Below, piece after piece: positions 42,129-52,722 of a stretch of 64,000 nucleotides of DNA. Source of the stretch: Rugalucina vietnamica (taxonomy: Eukaryota; Mollusca; Bivalvia; Lucinida; Lucinidae); the NCBI GenBank assembly GCA_964017185.1, contig OZ024869.1:72418008-72482007 (forward strand). The letters run 5' to 3'. The notes beneath the pieces were generated by a model. That model was not told where the DNA came from, did no database searches, and saw nothing but the letters and a program-made list of their open reading frames with translations. Positions within the stretch are counted from its first letter, which is position 1. Each line of letters opens with the position of its first letter. Position numbers and translations under genes: made by a program.

Positions 42129-43345
42129 AGAGAAGCACTTGGGCACTAACAAGCTGCTCTACATGGCCGTCATTGATCTGAAGAAAGCAGTTGACCGAGC
42201 ACTGAGGGATGTAATGACTTATGATATAACACTGTCGAGTCCATGGAAGAACTACCTGTTAAGTTGAAGACTTGGACAGCAGAGATGGTTAGGAAAGTTC
42301 TTTGAGTGAACATGGGGAAGACAAAGATCATAGTCTCTGGCCTCAAATTGAACCTTCTGAAAACTGAAAAAAATCTGGAAAGAATCCCTGTGGCTTCTGT
42401 CAGACAGGTGTAGGAAGAAATGCTGTCTTCTGTGGTGGATGCTTGTACTGGATCTACAAGAAATGCAGTGGGATCAAAGGCTCCTTGCGCCGTGATCCTA
42501 ATTTCAGCTGTGCTGGCTGCCGAGGAAAGGCGCATCCCATAGATGGAAGGCTAGTGAAGGAGGTTCTAGTTGATGACAAAAAAGTTGAGGATGTACCAGA
42601 GTTCAGGGAGACATGCTTTCTGTTGGCGGAGGTTGTGAACTGGCTGCAGGTCACGCACTACAAATCGGCTTAGGGCAAGTTCCGCCAACTACTCCTCTCC
42701 ACACCAGTGGCAATATGCCACGTTTGACCAGAGGTCGAGTGTATTCAACTTACGTACTGCCACATGCAGCAGAAACATGGGCAATGACTGGCTACACTTT
42801 GTCGCCTGCAGCGCAATGACCATGCAATGATGTACTGGATCTGTAATTTCAAGGCGAATGATGAAGTAAGCTCAGACTCCCTTCTCTCAAAGCTTGGACT
42901 TCAGGATATAGATGTAGTTCTTCGCTCCAGCAAGGTGAGATGGTATGGACATGTAGAGCGCATTAAAGGCTTTATTTTTCAAATACGCAAGCTAAATGTA
43001 GTTGCACAGAATAGATCCGGCAAGCTAAGGAAAACATGGGATGAAGTGTTGTTGGACGACGAAAAGAAGGTTAGAATGGATACTGCCGATCATAGAATCT
43101 CTCAGAGTGGAGAGGTCGTCTAAGAATAAAAATAAAACTGAGATCCTTTAAGAGCAGTGAGTATATTTGTGAGAAAGGTGATGGGCCATACCGTGGTTTC
43201 GGCTATTCAAGCCCCTTCAGTTATTAGAATTGGCAACATGGAGCCAAAGAAAATCGCTGTGATTTTGCAACTTTGAACAGAAGGAGACTTGTCAAACAAG
43301 TCCAACCCTCAGATGAGGACCAAGGACTATAAAAAGGATATGATG
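42129..43345 (+). pseudogene. degenerate non-LTR retrotransposon (LINE) reverse-transcriptase fragment
   Basis: Translation in shifting frames gives YMAVIDLKKAVDRA (reverse-transcriptase motif A, F/YxDxxxAFD type), then VNMGKTKIIVSG, a Cys-rich segment (CGFCQTGVG, FCGGC, KKCSGIKG) and LSKLGLQDIDVVLRSSKVRW and KLNVVAQNRSGKLRKTWDEV near the C-terminal end. Stops and frameshifts separate these blocks and the N-terminal half is missing. A 150-bp dispersed repeat (about 43125-43275) interrupts the end. The copy cannot encode a working enzyme. Confidence 0.85.
43125..43275 (+). mobile_element. dispersed repeat (family S3), copy inside the LINE
   Basis: AAACTGAGATCCTTTAAGAGCAG, GGGCCATACCGTGGTTTCGG and CATGGAG(C/T)CAAA blocks recur at 48838-48990 and, reversed, at 57190-57297. 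The LINE's C-terminal reading resumes after it, so it inserted later. Confidence 0.7.
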
Positions 43346-44769
43346 ATGATATGATCAGTCGACAGACTTAGTAGATGCAAGGAAATAATTGATGGGAAAT
43401 GACTTAATCGTGGGAAGCTCACTACAAAAATAAATTGTCAATTTAATTTAAATATATAGATAGGTATGCATTTTTATATGATTAATACGTTTTGGTATTC
43501 AGTTAGCCAGCTAATACGTGCGAGCCTAGAAAGAAAGTACAATGACATATATCTTGTATTAATGACATTTATTTTACAATGAAAGTGATATTTACACTGT
43601 ATAGACAATTTAAAGAATGAAAGAATGAACTTTCTTAACTAAATTGATACAGTCTTGAAGTTTTTAAAGATGAATATTCATGAATATGCTAATTGGCTGT
43701 TGTTAATTTATGATTCTTTATGGTGTAGCCACAGTTATCAATCTCATTTAACATTTTACATCATTCAGAGAATGAGATGTGATTTTTTTTTTCAAGTTTT
43801 TGGCAACAAAATAAGACCTTTTAACATTCATAAATATGAAAATGAATTAAATTGCATATTTGAACTCCATTGGAAAGAACAATCATTATGCTTCATTTTG
43901 GTATCAATACTGATGTTCTATGATGAACAGGACCTGAGCTATACGCAATTAACTGTATGAACTTTTAAACCAAACTGATAGATAAGGGCATACAAAGTCT
44001 TAAAATGTTTTAAAATGAATATTCATGAACATGCTAATTAGCTTTTGTTACTTTATGATAATTTATGGTCTAACAATATCAAAGCCATAGTTATCCATTT
44101 CATTTAACATTTTACATCGTTCAGAAAATAAGATGTGTTTTTTTTTCTCAATTTTTAGTCAAAAAAGTAAGATCTCATTAATATTCAGGCATAAATATGC
44201 AAATGAGGTAATTTGCATATTGGAGCTTTATTTCAAAGAACAATCATTTAACTTCATTTTGGTATCAATATTGTTGTTCTATGATGATAAGAACCTAAGA
44301 TATGAGCAATTTACTACATGTACTCCTTTCACAACTGTTGGCCATTTTGTTTTTTGGCGGCCATCTTGAAAATGGCGGAATTTCAAGTGGCCAGGGATCA
44401 GAATTTAATGTAAGTCATGTAAAGAACATATGGTGAAAATTTCATGCTTGTATCATCAACTGAAGTATTTTCTCATTAAGCAGCTCCACTATAAAGGATA
44501 TTATGGCTGATGGTTTTAAAGGCCCGTGGATAAAATATAGCATCAATATTAGACATGGAGAATTCATTACTGTCAATGCAGCTGCAGGTTTTAGAATCGG
44601 TCCGTTATAATTCCAGGACACAAAGCGAATAACAATTTTGTTTTAATTACGTGAAAATTATAAACACCTGTCTTCATGACACTTTGTGAATGTTACTTGT
44701 ATGTTATGAAGGATTTTGGTAGGTCGGCGTGTCACTTCATTCTATAATTTCCAGAATAAACTATTTTAC

Positions 44770-44930
44770 TCATTTAAGCCCGGCGTCCTTTTTATGGGAC
44801 ATAGGCAAATAGTATAGCCCCAGATGTGTCGCCGCAAAATGACACCTGAAGCCCCCAAAAAGTGGACTCACCAAATAATAATTATGGGTGAATTCATTCA
44901 TCATTAATGGGTTAAGGACTGACATGTACA
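44770..44930. repeat. AGCCCCAGATG hairpin family, degenerate copy
   Basis: AGTATAGCCCCAGATGTGTCGCCGC matches one arm of the hairpin at 25808-25876; the other arm has decayed. ACGGATGGATT-like text seen beside the other copies is replaced by AT-rich sequence. Confidence 0.5.
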
Positions 44931-45039
44931 TTGTATTCTAATTCATTATAGCAAGTTATGTGAACAATCGTTTTCTTCTGTTTGTCAATAAATGCAAATA
45001 TTACAAACACTTTAAAACACGTTAAAATTGCTGTTAGGC

Positions 45040-45390
45040 CCCTGCCCATTTGGGCCTAAAAATAGATGGGCTGCTTGTGCCTCCAGGCAAAGCTTATACA
45101 CTTCTGACTGACCATCTGATTACTGGTTAACCGTTTAGGTCTGAGCCTGCCCTGGGAAAGTGGTTCGAGTCAAACCATAAATGCGTATAAGCCTTTTGTG
45201 GCTTAGTTGGATGGGTATTTTGTGACTTGGATGGGTATATTTCAAGCACTTGTTGGATATCATGGCATCCTCATTTTGGGTAAAATTCTCTTAAAATGGA
45301 GGCAAGGTACCGGCATGACATTGGCTGTTGACTGGGACGTAAAGCATCAATTCAAACAAACAAACAATAAAGCAAACAAACAAACAAAAA
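45040..45390 (-). mobile_element. SINE-like repeat family S2, reverse copy
   Basis: GGCCCCTGCCCATTTGGGCC, ATAGATGGGCTGCTTGTGCC, CTGACCATCTGATTACTGG and AATGGAGGCAAGGTACCGGC mirror the body at 18940-19230. It ends with TTGACTGGGACGTAAAG and an (AAAC)n run, the complement of the (TTTG)n head there. Confidence 0.8.
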
Positions 45391-46145
45391 ACAAACAATT
45401 GTTGTTATTAATCGAATTGAAACATTTTTCCCTTCTCGAACATAATACATCTGAACTCAGCTTGTAGACTGATCAAAAATGGCATGTAAACCCGAGTGTT
45501 TTATTACCTGAACCGAACGCATGCATGTCGGTGCTAGTTTCATCTAAAGAGAAAAAAAGAATACCACCGTTCGAAACTTAAAATATCAAAAGATGGCATA
45601 TAACAATTATAATTCAATGCTAAAATATACAGAAAACGCATGCAACCCGAGTCGAAATCCCCCAAAATTAGGAGAAGGATGTATTTGGTCCCTTGTATAT
45701 ATAGAATACTTCTAATAAACCAGAGAACCCCCATTAAATGCCGTTTTACCATTTTTTTCCCAATCATCCGAAAGCATAAACGAACTAAGTTAACCTTGCT
45801 GTCATGATTTATATAATCTTTGTAGAGCTCGGGACCTTGATGCCACTATCCTATGCATTTCGGTTCTGGAGAAGAATAATTTAAAGGATTTTGCTATTTA
45901 TTGCCTTGGCTACCGTCTTGGTCATGTGATCTGGATCATTTATATAAAATTTCGTTCCCCTTTTCTAATGATGAAGTTTGGCATTGATTGATTTCAGAGG
46001 ATAAAAGTTTGCACATTAAGCTGTCCATTCAAGCCGTCGGCTAAGGTGAGCAAAAAGGCACTCACCCCATTGCTATAGTATTGTAAATTTAAAGTAAAAA
46101 CAGAAAATGTACTACAGGAATTTTAAATAACCCCAGAAGTCATGT

Positions 46146-46211
<66 letters not shown>

Positions 46212-46844
46212 AGAAAGAGAGATGACAATGTTCACTAAACATTACATATAATTTAAACACCACAAAATTTGATAACAAGCATAGAGCTAGAAGATAATCT
46301 CTTTCCCACTAATAGAGGACATGTAGCCAACCAAAAACAAAGATGACTAGCACAAACAGAAAAGGCGATTTTGTATAAACATACAACGTGGGAATATAAA
46401 CACAATAAAAAGTGGAATAGTCTTAAATTTATTAGTAAAGACATTTGTTTCTTAATGAAACATATTTGACAACAACAAACAACGTTTCGAAGTTTTCGAA
46501 ACCTAAACAGCCAAAGCCCTGTATAAAATTACGACCCCTGATTGAGTTCATTTAATGACGAGCACCTTTTCGAAAGTAGTTAATTGTGGTTATGATAAGC
46601 CTAGGGGTATCATTTGCATAAACCTAAAATGCGGATGTTTATCTCATATATTTTTGATGATGTTAATGATACCAAAAGTGTAAACATTTAATCGTAAACA
46701 TTTACTTGGATACTAGAATAAATGAGAGAATAAATCAAACGGTATTCTTTTATTATTGTAGTTAAATTCGAAAAAAAAGAAAAAGAAAAAAGTGTGTAGA
46801 ATCAGAAACAAAGTCACGTCCAGCAAATAAGTTAGGATTCTTAT
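45391..46844. other. non-coding stretch
   Basis: AT-rich, with a weak R1-like fragment about 45840-46060 (TTCGGTTCTGGAGAAGAA, TTGGTCATGTGATC) and a GA microsatellite. No gene is supported. Confidence 0.5.
46148..46222 (+). repeat. (GA)n microsatellite
   Basis: About 37 GA units with small interruptions near 46193 and 46214. Confidence 0.95.
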
Positions 46845-47290
46845 AAGCACGATTAATATCTTAATAGTAAGCATGATACAGACCTTTTGAATAAATATAA
46901 TGGATAAATAAGCATGATAATGAAAACCTTATAAATAAGCATGACGAAGCCTTATAAATGAGCATATTGGAGACTTTAAACACAAACATTATGCTGACCA
47001 CATAAATAATCATCATGGGAATTTTATGGTTATTAATAAGCATTATGAAAACCCTGTAAATAAACACAATGAAGACCTTAACATGTATGCATGTATAAGC
47101 AGTATGGAAACCGTATAAAAATTGTAAATAAACACACAATGGAGACCTAATATACATGATATATGGAGGCCTTATAAATAAGCCTAGGCGGGGATCTTGT
47201 AGAAAAGCATAATGGAGACCATGAGCGTATGGAGACAATGAGCGTAATGTAGACTTTATATATAAACATAATCAAAGCCTTGTATAATTA
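46845..47290 (+). repeat. degenerate minisatellite upstream of gene B
   Basis: Loosely repeated units of about 25-35 bp built on TAAATAAGCATAATGGAGACC occur some 13-15 times (CTTATAAATAAGCATGA, CCTGTAAATAAACACAATG, and so on). The array ends about 40 bp before the coding start of gene B, so it occupies the expected promoter or 5' intron. Confidence 0.8.
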
Positions 47291-47329
47291 TAAGCATACC
47301 GTAGAGATAAATGCAAATGTACATTTCAG

Positions 47330-48106
47330 ATGCTGCAAAGAATAGTGTCAACATTTTGTCTGGTGCTGTTATTCGCTCAGTCTGTGGTTTTAGTGGGGTC
47401 CACGAGCAAAGGAAAAGCCTTATCTAAAGTACTTATTGAATTACTCCAAGCCAAAGGAGTCGATAGATTTCGTATTGCGGGGGAGGCAACCACGCCTCCT
47501 GCGACATCTACCATACCCACCACCTTGCTGCAAGGTTGTCATTACGAAGGCCGCCTTTACCCATTAAACAAAGATATTTACAAAGGGGAGGATAGGGAAA
47601 GTAATTGGTGTTATGGTGCTATCTGCGATCAACACGGACAAGTATTACACTGGGATGATTTCAACTGTTTCCCTACGTCCACGACCACTGAATCAACAAC
47701 ACCAACAACACCAGAGAGGACAACAACTACGCCGCCACCTCCCGAAACAACACCACCCCTGCCCCCAGGTTGTGAGTACAACGGTCAACATTACGCTCCC
47801 AACTCAGAAATTTACAATGGAGAGGATAGGGGGAGTAACTGGTGTTATGGTGCGTTCTGTGATCAAGATGGACAAGTTTTACATTGGGACGATTTCAACT
47901 GTTTCCCCACCACAACCATACCAACCACGACATCACCAATGACAAGTTCAAGTACCGTATCCCCTACAACACCCAACAACAACAACAACAATAATAACAG
48001 CAACAATAACAATGGCAACAACAATAACAATGGCAACAACAATAACAATGACAACAGCATCAACAACTGGTTTTTGAAATTATGGAATAATATTTTCAAT
48101 GGCTAG
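47330..48106 (+). CDS. secreted four-Cys-domain protein B (2 domains, Asn-rich tail)
   Basis: 258 aa. The ATG at 47330 follows a CATTTCAG splice acceptor directly, so a non-coding first exon is likely. Signal peptide at residues 1 to about 24 (VLLFAQSVVLVG), then an amphipathic stretch (LSKVLIELLQAKGVDRF, 31-47). Domain 1 has C70, C94, C99, C113; domain 2 has C148, C172, C177, C191; both read GEDR-x-SNWCYG and VLHWDDFNCFP. A Thr/Pro linker separates them. The tail is a poly-Asn/Gly tract (about 216-245) from an (AAC)n-type repeat, ending in the hydrophobic NNWFLKLWNNIFNG. The two domains are more alike than those of the other genes, suggesting an internal duplication or conversion. No known full-length family is recognised; likely extracellular. 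Confidence 0.9.
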   Translation: MLQRIVSTFCLVLLFAQSVVLVGSTSKGKALSKVLIELLQAKGVDRFRIAGEATTPPATSTIPTTLLQGCHYEGRLYPLNKDIYKGEDRESNWCYGAICDQHGQVLHWDDFNCFPTSTTTESTTPTTPERTTTTPPPPETTPPLPPGCEYNGQHYAPNSEIYNGEDRGSNWCYGAFCDQDGQVLHWDDFNCFPTTTIPTTTSPMTSSSTVSPTTPNNNNNNNNSNNNNGNNNNNGNNNNNDNSINNWFLKLWNNIFNG

Positions 48107-48207
48107 ATAAACCGAAGAAGGACTATTTGATGTTATTTTAATGACATGTTTATAACACGAGTTCATCTGTATAATATAAAATGCCATAAAAGGTAACATC
48201 ATAAGTT

Positions 48208-48262
48208 CATTTTTTTAAATTCACTTTTACGTCCCTTTCAAGATTATTTCAGCTCATATATC
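48208..48262 (-). repeat. SINE tail fragment
   Basis: TTTACGTCCCTTTCAAGATTATTTCAGCTCATAT is the reverse complement of the tail region of the SINE at 6405-6445. The tRNA-like head is not found beside it. Confidence 0.65.
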
Positions 48263-48501
48263 ATGGAAATATACATTGATTGATGTCTTGCAGTCCTGCT
48301 GATGAACTACAGATGGTATTTACTACTGTTTAATTTATTTGAAATTAAGACTTTATGTCCCAATGAACTTTTTTTAGTCATGCTGGGACTTTATGCAAGC
48401 TGTTGAAAACAATCCATTTTCAAATGAAAAATATTTTTTTTTCTGCTCAGTCTTTTTAAAAGTTTTGTATTAAAAGAAAGTGTTATACAATAAAACAATT
48501 G

Positions 48502-48630
48502 TTGACTATTGAGTCATTGAATATGATGTGATATCCAACAGAGACTACCAATATTGACCTCGGCTTCGCCTCGGTCAATATTGGTAGTCTCTGTTGGATA
48601 TCACATCATATTCAATGACTCAATAGTCAA
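48502..48630. repeat. perfect 58-bp-arm hairpin
   Basis: 48502-48559 and 48573-48630 are exact reverse complements (58 of 58) around a 13-base GC-rich loop (TCGGCTTCGCCTC). It lies 400 bp downstream of gene B, next to an AATAAA at 48489. The lack of any mismatch suggests recent insertion or arm-to-arm conversion. Confidence 0.95.
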
Positions 48631-48774
48631 TAATTGTATAGTATACTCCAGATATATTAAACGTTGGTTAGAACATGATTCTAAACCAATAATAATTTTC
48701 TGATTTCTCAGAATACCCTAGCTGATCTCAACGGACCAAAACGAAAATATATATAAGCTGCTTTATGGATTATG

Positions 48775-48990
48775 TACGGGAGACGTTTAGGGCCACCACA
48801 AGGCACATCACCAGCTGCAGTAATAGCAAATAAAAATACAACTCAGATCCTTTAAGAGCAGTTACCATATTAATGAGAAAGGGGTGGGCCATACCGCGGT
48901 TTCGGCCTTAAGCCTCTTCAGTGACTTATAGATTTGGCTACATGGAGTCAAACAGAATTACTGTTATTTTGCATCTTCCAACAGGGTAGT
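48775..48990 (+). mobile_element. dispersed repeat family S3, longer copy
   Basis: ATTATGTACGGGAGACGTTTAGGGCC and CACCAGCTGCAGTAATAGC match 14677-14725; AACTCAGATCCTTTAAGAGCAG and GGGCCATACCGCGGTTTCGG match 43125-43200. This copy joins the two blocks, showing they belong to one repeat. Confidence 0.75.
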
Positions 48991-50210
48991 CGATACAAAG
49001 ACTAGTATACTCCAAATGGAACCAAAAATATAAACATGATTCTAAACCGATAATTTCTTTCTGATTTCTAAGAATACCCTCGCTGTTGTTTTGTATAAAA
49101 CCGATATTCATGCCTCAAGCCATCGAGTTCCTACGAGTCAATATTTCGTGACGAGTCTCCTATGGTAGGGCATCATTAAAATTCAAGCCACTGGACAATG
49201 TCGGTGACGTCCGGATTGCCTATGGTCGCTTGTTGCAGTCATTTGCAGATGTTACAAACTAAGGTGTCGATGAAGTGAGCCACGACGTCCATAAACTTAT
49301 CTTCGAAAATTCCGACCTGGTTAAACTCCAATCAGTTTCAGCTTCAGAAATGTTACATGTAAGCTGAATAAAATTTCGAGCCAGAAAAAACTAAAGATGC
49401 AATGATATGATACTCACAATATCAAGTCTAATAAGAGGCTGTAATAGCGCATTATACTGTAAATGTTACCACTGATGATGCTTTTACGACTAGGCCTGGC
49501 AATTAACAAAATGTCGCCAGACATAGCATGATAGTAGACGCAAATCCTTCCGAACCAACGAATTGTTGTAGTAAGAACTAGAAGTTTAAGGTGAGATTCG
49601 AAGGCTTTTACCGAGGTCCTGGAAGGGTACATGTATTTAGATGTTAAGGGAAATATATATGAATATTTGCGGAATACATGTAGTTAAATGGATAAAGGAT
49701 ATAAATAGATATGGGATACTAAAGAGACACTGGAAGGATACTAAGAATCGGACATAATTTTTGGTGATACTTTTCAAAATGTTTAAAGGGATATGGGATA
49801 CCTTCTCAACATTAAAGGAATATGGTATATTTGAAATCATCTTCCCGGGCCTCACCAATATCTAATTCTTTATCGTTCAACTACAAATATAGATTATAAT
49901 AATGCTTAGGTTTAGGGATGATGATGAGCTTTGTGGTAATGCTTAATTGGAATTTTACAGATATATTCTGGTTCGGGCCTGTCCCAAAATTAGGATTTCT
50001 CATCAAGTCCGTAGATGAAGCTTCAATGAACATGTTGTTCTGTGTCCATTGCTGTACACGTAAGCAATGTATGGGATTAAAATAAACACAATGATCATAA
50101 AGCTAAGATTTATCATTATTTACTGTTAATAGAATTACATAATGCCATGTGCATATTTTTTAACGTTTCCCCTTGTCTCCATCTCAAAAATTTTATTTTC
50201 TTTTTTCTAG
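48991..50210. other. non-coding stretch between genes B and C
   Basis: AT-rich; weakly repetitive GGATAT/GGGATAC motifs at 49640-49830. No gene is supported. The first exon of gene C presumably lies here. Confidence 0.5.
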
Positions 50211-50226
50211 GTTGACAACAGCTATA

Positions 50227-50760
50227 ATGACATTTCTGACTTATTTGTGCATCTTCTTCCTTACTCTGACCATCTGTTCAGCGTCAGAGGTTGAGTATAA
50301 AACCATCAAGGATGCAGAACCCCGCCCACCCGGGTGCTACTACAAGGATGCCTACTACAGTCCCAACTCTGAAATACTTAGCGTGGAGGATAAGGACGAA
50401 GACTTGTGCTATGGCTTAATCTGTAACGATCAGGGGGATATCATACACTGGGATGACTTCGATTGTTTTACCAGGGAGGACCGCTCGGACGATTCACTGC
50501 CGCCCTCAAGACCGAAACGGTACGGCAGACACCAGCCGCATCACCCTAGACCAACGCCCAGGCCCACGAAGCCGCCCGGCTGTGAGCTTGATGGTAAATT
50601 TTACATGCCCGGGGAGGAGATTTCGAAAGGAGTAGATGGTAACTGGTGTTATGGTATGTTTTGTGGCGAGGACGGGCACCTGATAGCCTGGGATAATTGG
50701 GACTGTTTCCCGTCAAAGAAAACGACTACAACGGGTCCCCCACCACTGGAGGGGCACTGA
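50227..50760 (+). CDS. secreted four-Cys-domain protein C (2 domains)
   Basis: 177 aa from the ATG at 50227. A TTTTTTCTAG acceptor at 50210 leaves 16 bases of 5' UTR in this exon, the same arrangement as in genes B and D. Signal peptide 1-19 (FLTLTICSAS at its end). Domain 1: C37, C61, C66, C80; domain 2: C119, C141, C146, C160. The linker is Arg/His/Pro-rich (PKRYGRHQPHHPRPTPRP) rather than Thr-rich, and includes a basic KR that could be cleaved. It lacks the post-signal amphipathic segment seen in genes A, B, D and F and has no basic C-terminal tail. Likely secreted; function unknown. Confidence 0.9.
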   Translation: MTFLTYLCIFFLTLTICSASEVEYKTIKDAEPRPPGCYYKDAYYSPNSEILSVEDKDEDLCYGLICNDQGDIIHWDDFDCFTREDRSDDSLPPSRPKRYGRHQPHHPRPTPRPTKPPGCELDGKFYMPGEEISKGVDGNWCYGMFCGEDGHLIAWDNWDCFPSKKTTTTGPPPLEGH

Positions 50761-50795
50761 TAGTTTGCCATATTCTGTTTGTGAAAGCATTGTGA

Positions 50796-50801
50796 AATAA
50801 A
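50796..50801 (+). terminator. polyadenylation signal of gene C
   Basis: AATAAA lies 36 bases after the stop codon, a plausible distance for a short 3' UTR. Confidence 0.6.
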
Positions 50802-50804
50802 GAA

Positions 50805-51711
50805 AGAAAACCTTTCTTTGATCTATATTGTTCTTAAAAATAGTCGACATTTATTGAGACTATACTCATTAGACTTAATCATCAAACTCCAAAGTATAAA
50901 CTTTAGTGTGCCAGTTTTAGTTCGCATTGGCTACAGCGGTTATTCAGCATTTTAATATATGTCTACTCAAAACCAAATTGCTGCTATCTGACAAATATTG
51001 ATGGTTTTGGTCTTTGTGTTTCAGGTTAGCGATCGTTGCTAAAATGTAGAGGTTCAAATGAAATAAATGTTCATCTCTAGTCACACAAAATAACTACGTC
51101 AGAAGTACAATTTACGTACACCAATAGTAAACAACATTGTAATAAATGTAATTTCAGTGGTTACGGAAGCATGCCGGAGTATAAATATATTTTTATCATA
51201 TTTTGCCATGCCTCTTTGCCCTTACAGTTTAGCCTGTACATTACAAAAATAGCTTTATTTATTCATGGAAAATCCATACTTCAGTGAATATTCGTAAACT
51301 TTTGACAGGGGTAGCTATTATCCATATTTCACAGGAGAAAGGTATGTGTTTGGGCAATATTTTTGTGTTGTTTTTGGCCAGTAAACAGCCGCCGAAATAA
51401 TGTTTAGTCGGTCAGCAATTTAATCATTTAAAGGTTTTTCTCATGTTTAGAAGATGCATGTATTTAGCTTTCAAGTGTACCTAAAAGAAGAGATTTCATT
51501 GCATCCTGGAAAGTAAAGATTTAAACCATGTGCTGATGCACTCTATAATCATTTTGATTTCATTTTTGAGAAGTTTCGATTAAATTGTTTTGCTTTTGTT
51601 TTTAAGTCATCCTGCATTCAGTAAATAGAAGCCAGTAGGAGTCCTGGGGCGATATTTGCATTACCAGTCGTCAAATCGTCAGTAAGTGTTGTATTTTTTT
51701 ATTCGTTTCAG
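50805..51711. other. non-coding stretch between genes C and D
   Basis: AT-rich. It should contain the first exon and promoter of gene D; a pyrimidine-rich acceptor (TTCGTTTCAG) ends it. No repeat or gene is clear. Confidence 0.5.
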
Positions 51712-51743
51712 CTTTAGCTTGACGTATCTGTTAACAAACAGTA

Positions 51744-52394
51744 ATGAAGCACTATACAATCCTGCACCTGTTTGTCCTGGTCCTGGTGCTTCATCTTGCT
51801 TCCAGTAACACAAACACGGTAGACTTTAGATCTATATTGGACCTTTTGAAGAAAATCAAAGGAATGACTCTAAAACAACTCATGACATTGCTGTCAAACC
51901 GTCAACCGACGACCACTACGAGCACACCAACCCCCAGTACTACTCCGGAGACCACAACACCAACAACCATGCCACCTGGATGTATCCACAACGGACAATT
52001 CTATACACCTAACTCCGAAATATCCAGGATCGAAGATTATACGAATAATCGGTGCCATGGTCTATACTGCGATCACCATAGTCAGATCGTACCCTGGGAT
52101 CAACCGAACTGTTTTACAACCACACCGCCAACTACGACTCCAAGGGGTTGTTATCATAACGGAAAACACTATCCCCCGGGAGAGATATCCCGGGGTGAAG
52201 ACCGGGGTAGTAATTGGTGTTGGGGTTACACATGTGGTGCAGACGGATATGTTATGACCTGGGATAACTTCACTTGTTTCGGAACTACCCCACATACTAC
52301 TACAACACCTCCATGGACTACCCCCGAGTCACCTTCATCTGGCTCCAAGAGAAAATTGGATAGGAACTTTTTCAGAAAATTGTTCAGACGATGA
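51744..52394 (+). CDS. secreted four-Cys-domain protein D (2 domains, basic tail)
   Basis: 216 aa from the ATG at 51744, 32 bases after a TTTCAG acceptor. Signal peptide 1-21 (VLVLVLHLASS). An amphipathic, Lys/Leu-rich segment follows (FRSILDLLKKIKG and LKQLMTLLSNR, 28-53), then a Thr/Pro linker. Domain 1: C80, C104, C109, C123; domain 2: C136, C159, C164, C178, reading GEDRGSNWCWG and WDNFTCF. After a second Thr/Pro linker the C-terminus is strongly basic and amphipathic (KRKLDRNFFRKLFRR). The last 430 coding bases and about 380 bases downstream recur twice in tandem (52395-54020). Likely secreted; the ends resemble membrane- or polyanion-binding peptides, which is only an inference. Confidence 0.92.
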   Translation: MKHYTILHLFVLVLVLHLASSNTNTVDFRSILDLLKKIKGMTLKQLMTLLSNRQPTTTTSTPTPSTTPETTTPTTMPPGCIHNGQFYTPNSEISRIEDYTNNRCHGLYCDHHSQIVPWDQPNCFTTTPPTTTPRGCYHNGKHYPPGEISRGEDRGSNWCWGYTCGADGYVMTWDNFTCFGTTPHTTTTPPWTTPESPSSGSKRKLDRNFFRKLFRR

Positions 52395-52722
52395 GCTTTG
52401 CATGTTTATGTTAATGTGTTGTTTTTAAATGCGGCGCAAAATATATAACCCGTACTATTTTATGATCTATTGAAATATAACTCCGATTTTGGCAGTTACA
52501 GAAATAGGACACGTTGGTCCATACAGGTGCTTCTCAAAATTATTATGGTTAGCGATTTTTCTCATAATTATTTACATACTCCCCTGTGTGATAAACATGA
52601 CAGCCATCCACTTGATTTTGCAGATATCTGTTGTTTAATTGCATGGCATTGTTAAACGATTACCATGCTTAAACGGAGGAAAGATTTGGATTGTCCAGTT
52701 GCCCAAAATATTTTTATGAACC

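Larger units (their letters stand above)
40971..44492. mobile_element. 3.5-kb inverted-repeat element containing a LINE fragment
   Basis: The left arm (about 40971-41710) starts GTGGAGCGGCTTAGTG and continues through TACTTCAGTTGATGATACAAGC. The right arm (about 43640-44492) is its reverse complement, ending CAGCTCCAC. Each arm has two diverged sub-repeats with AACAACAATATTGATACC and CAAATTACCTNATTTGCATAT-type motifs. The arms are diverged, so the element is old. The middle holds a dead non-LTR retrotransposon. No transposase is visible. Confidence 0.8.

Noticed and set aside
42129-43345. Functional reverse transcriptase
   Set aside because: Motif blocks fall in different frames with stops between them, and the N-terminal half is missing.
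47863-48099. Leu-rich frame on the minus strand of gene B
   Set aside because: It is the complement of the (AAC)n Asn tract and has no independent support.
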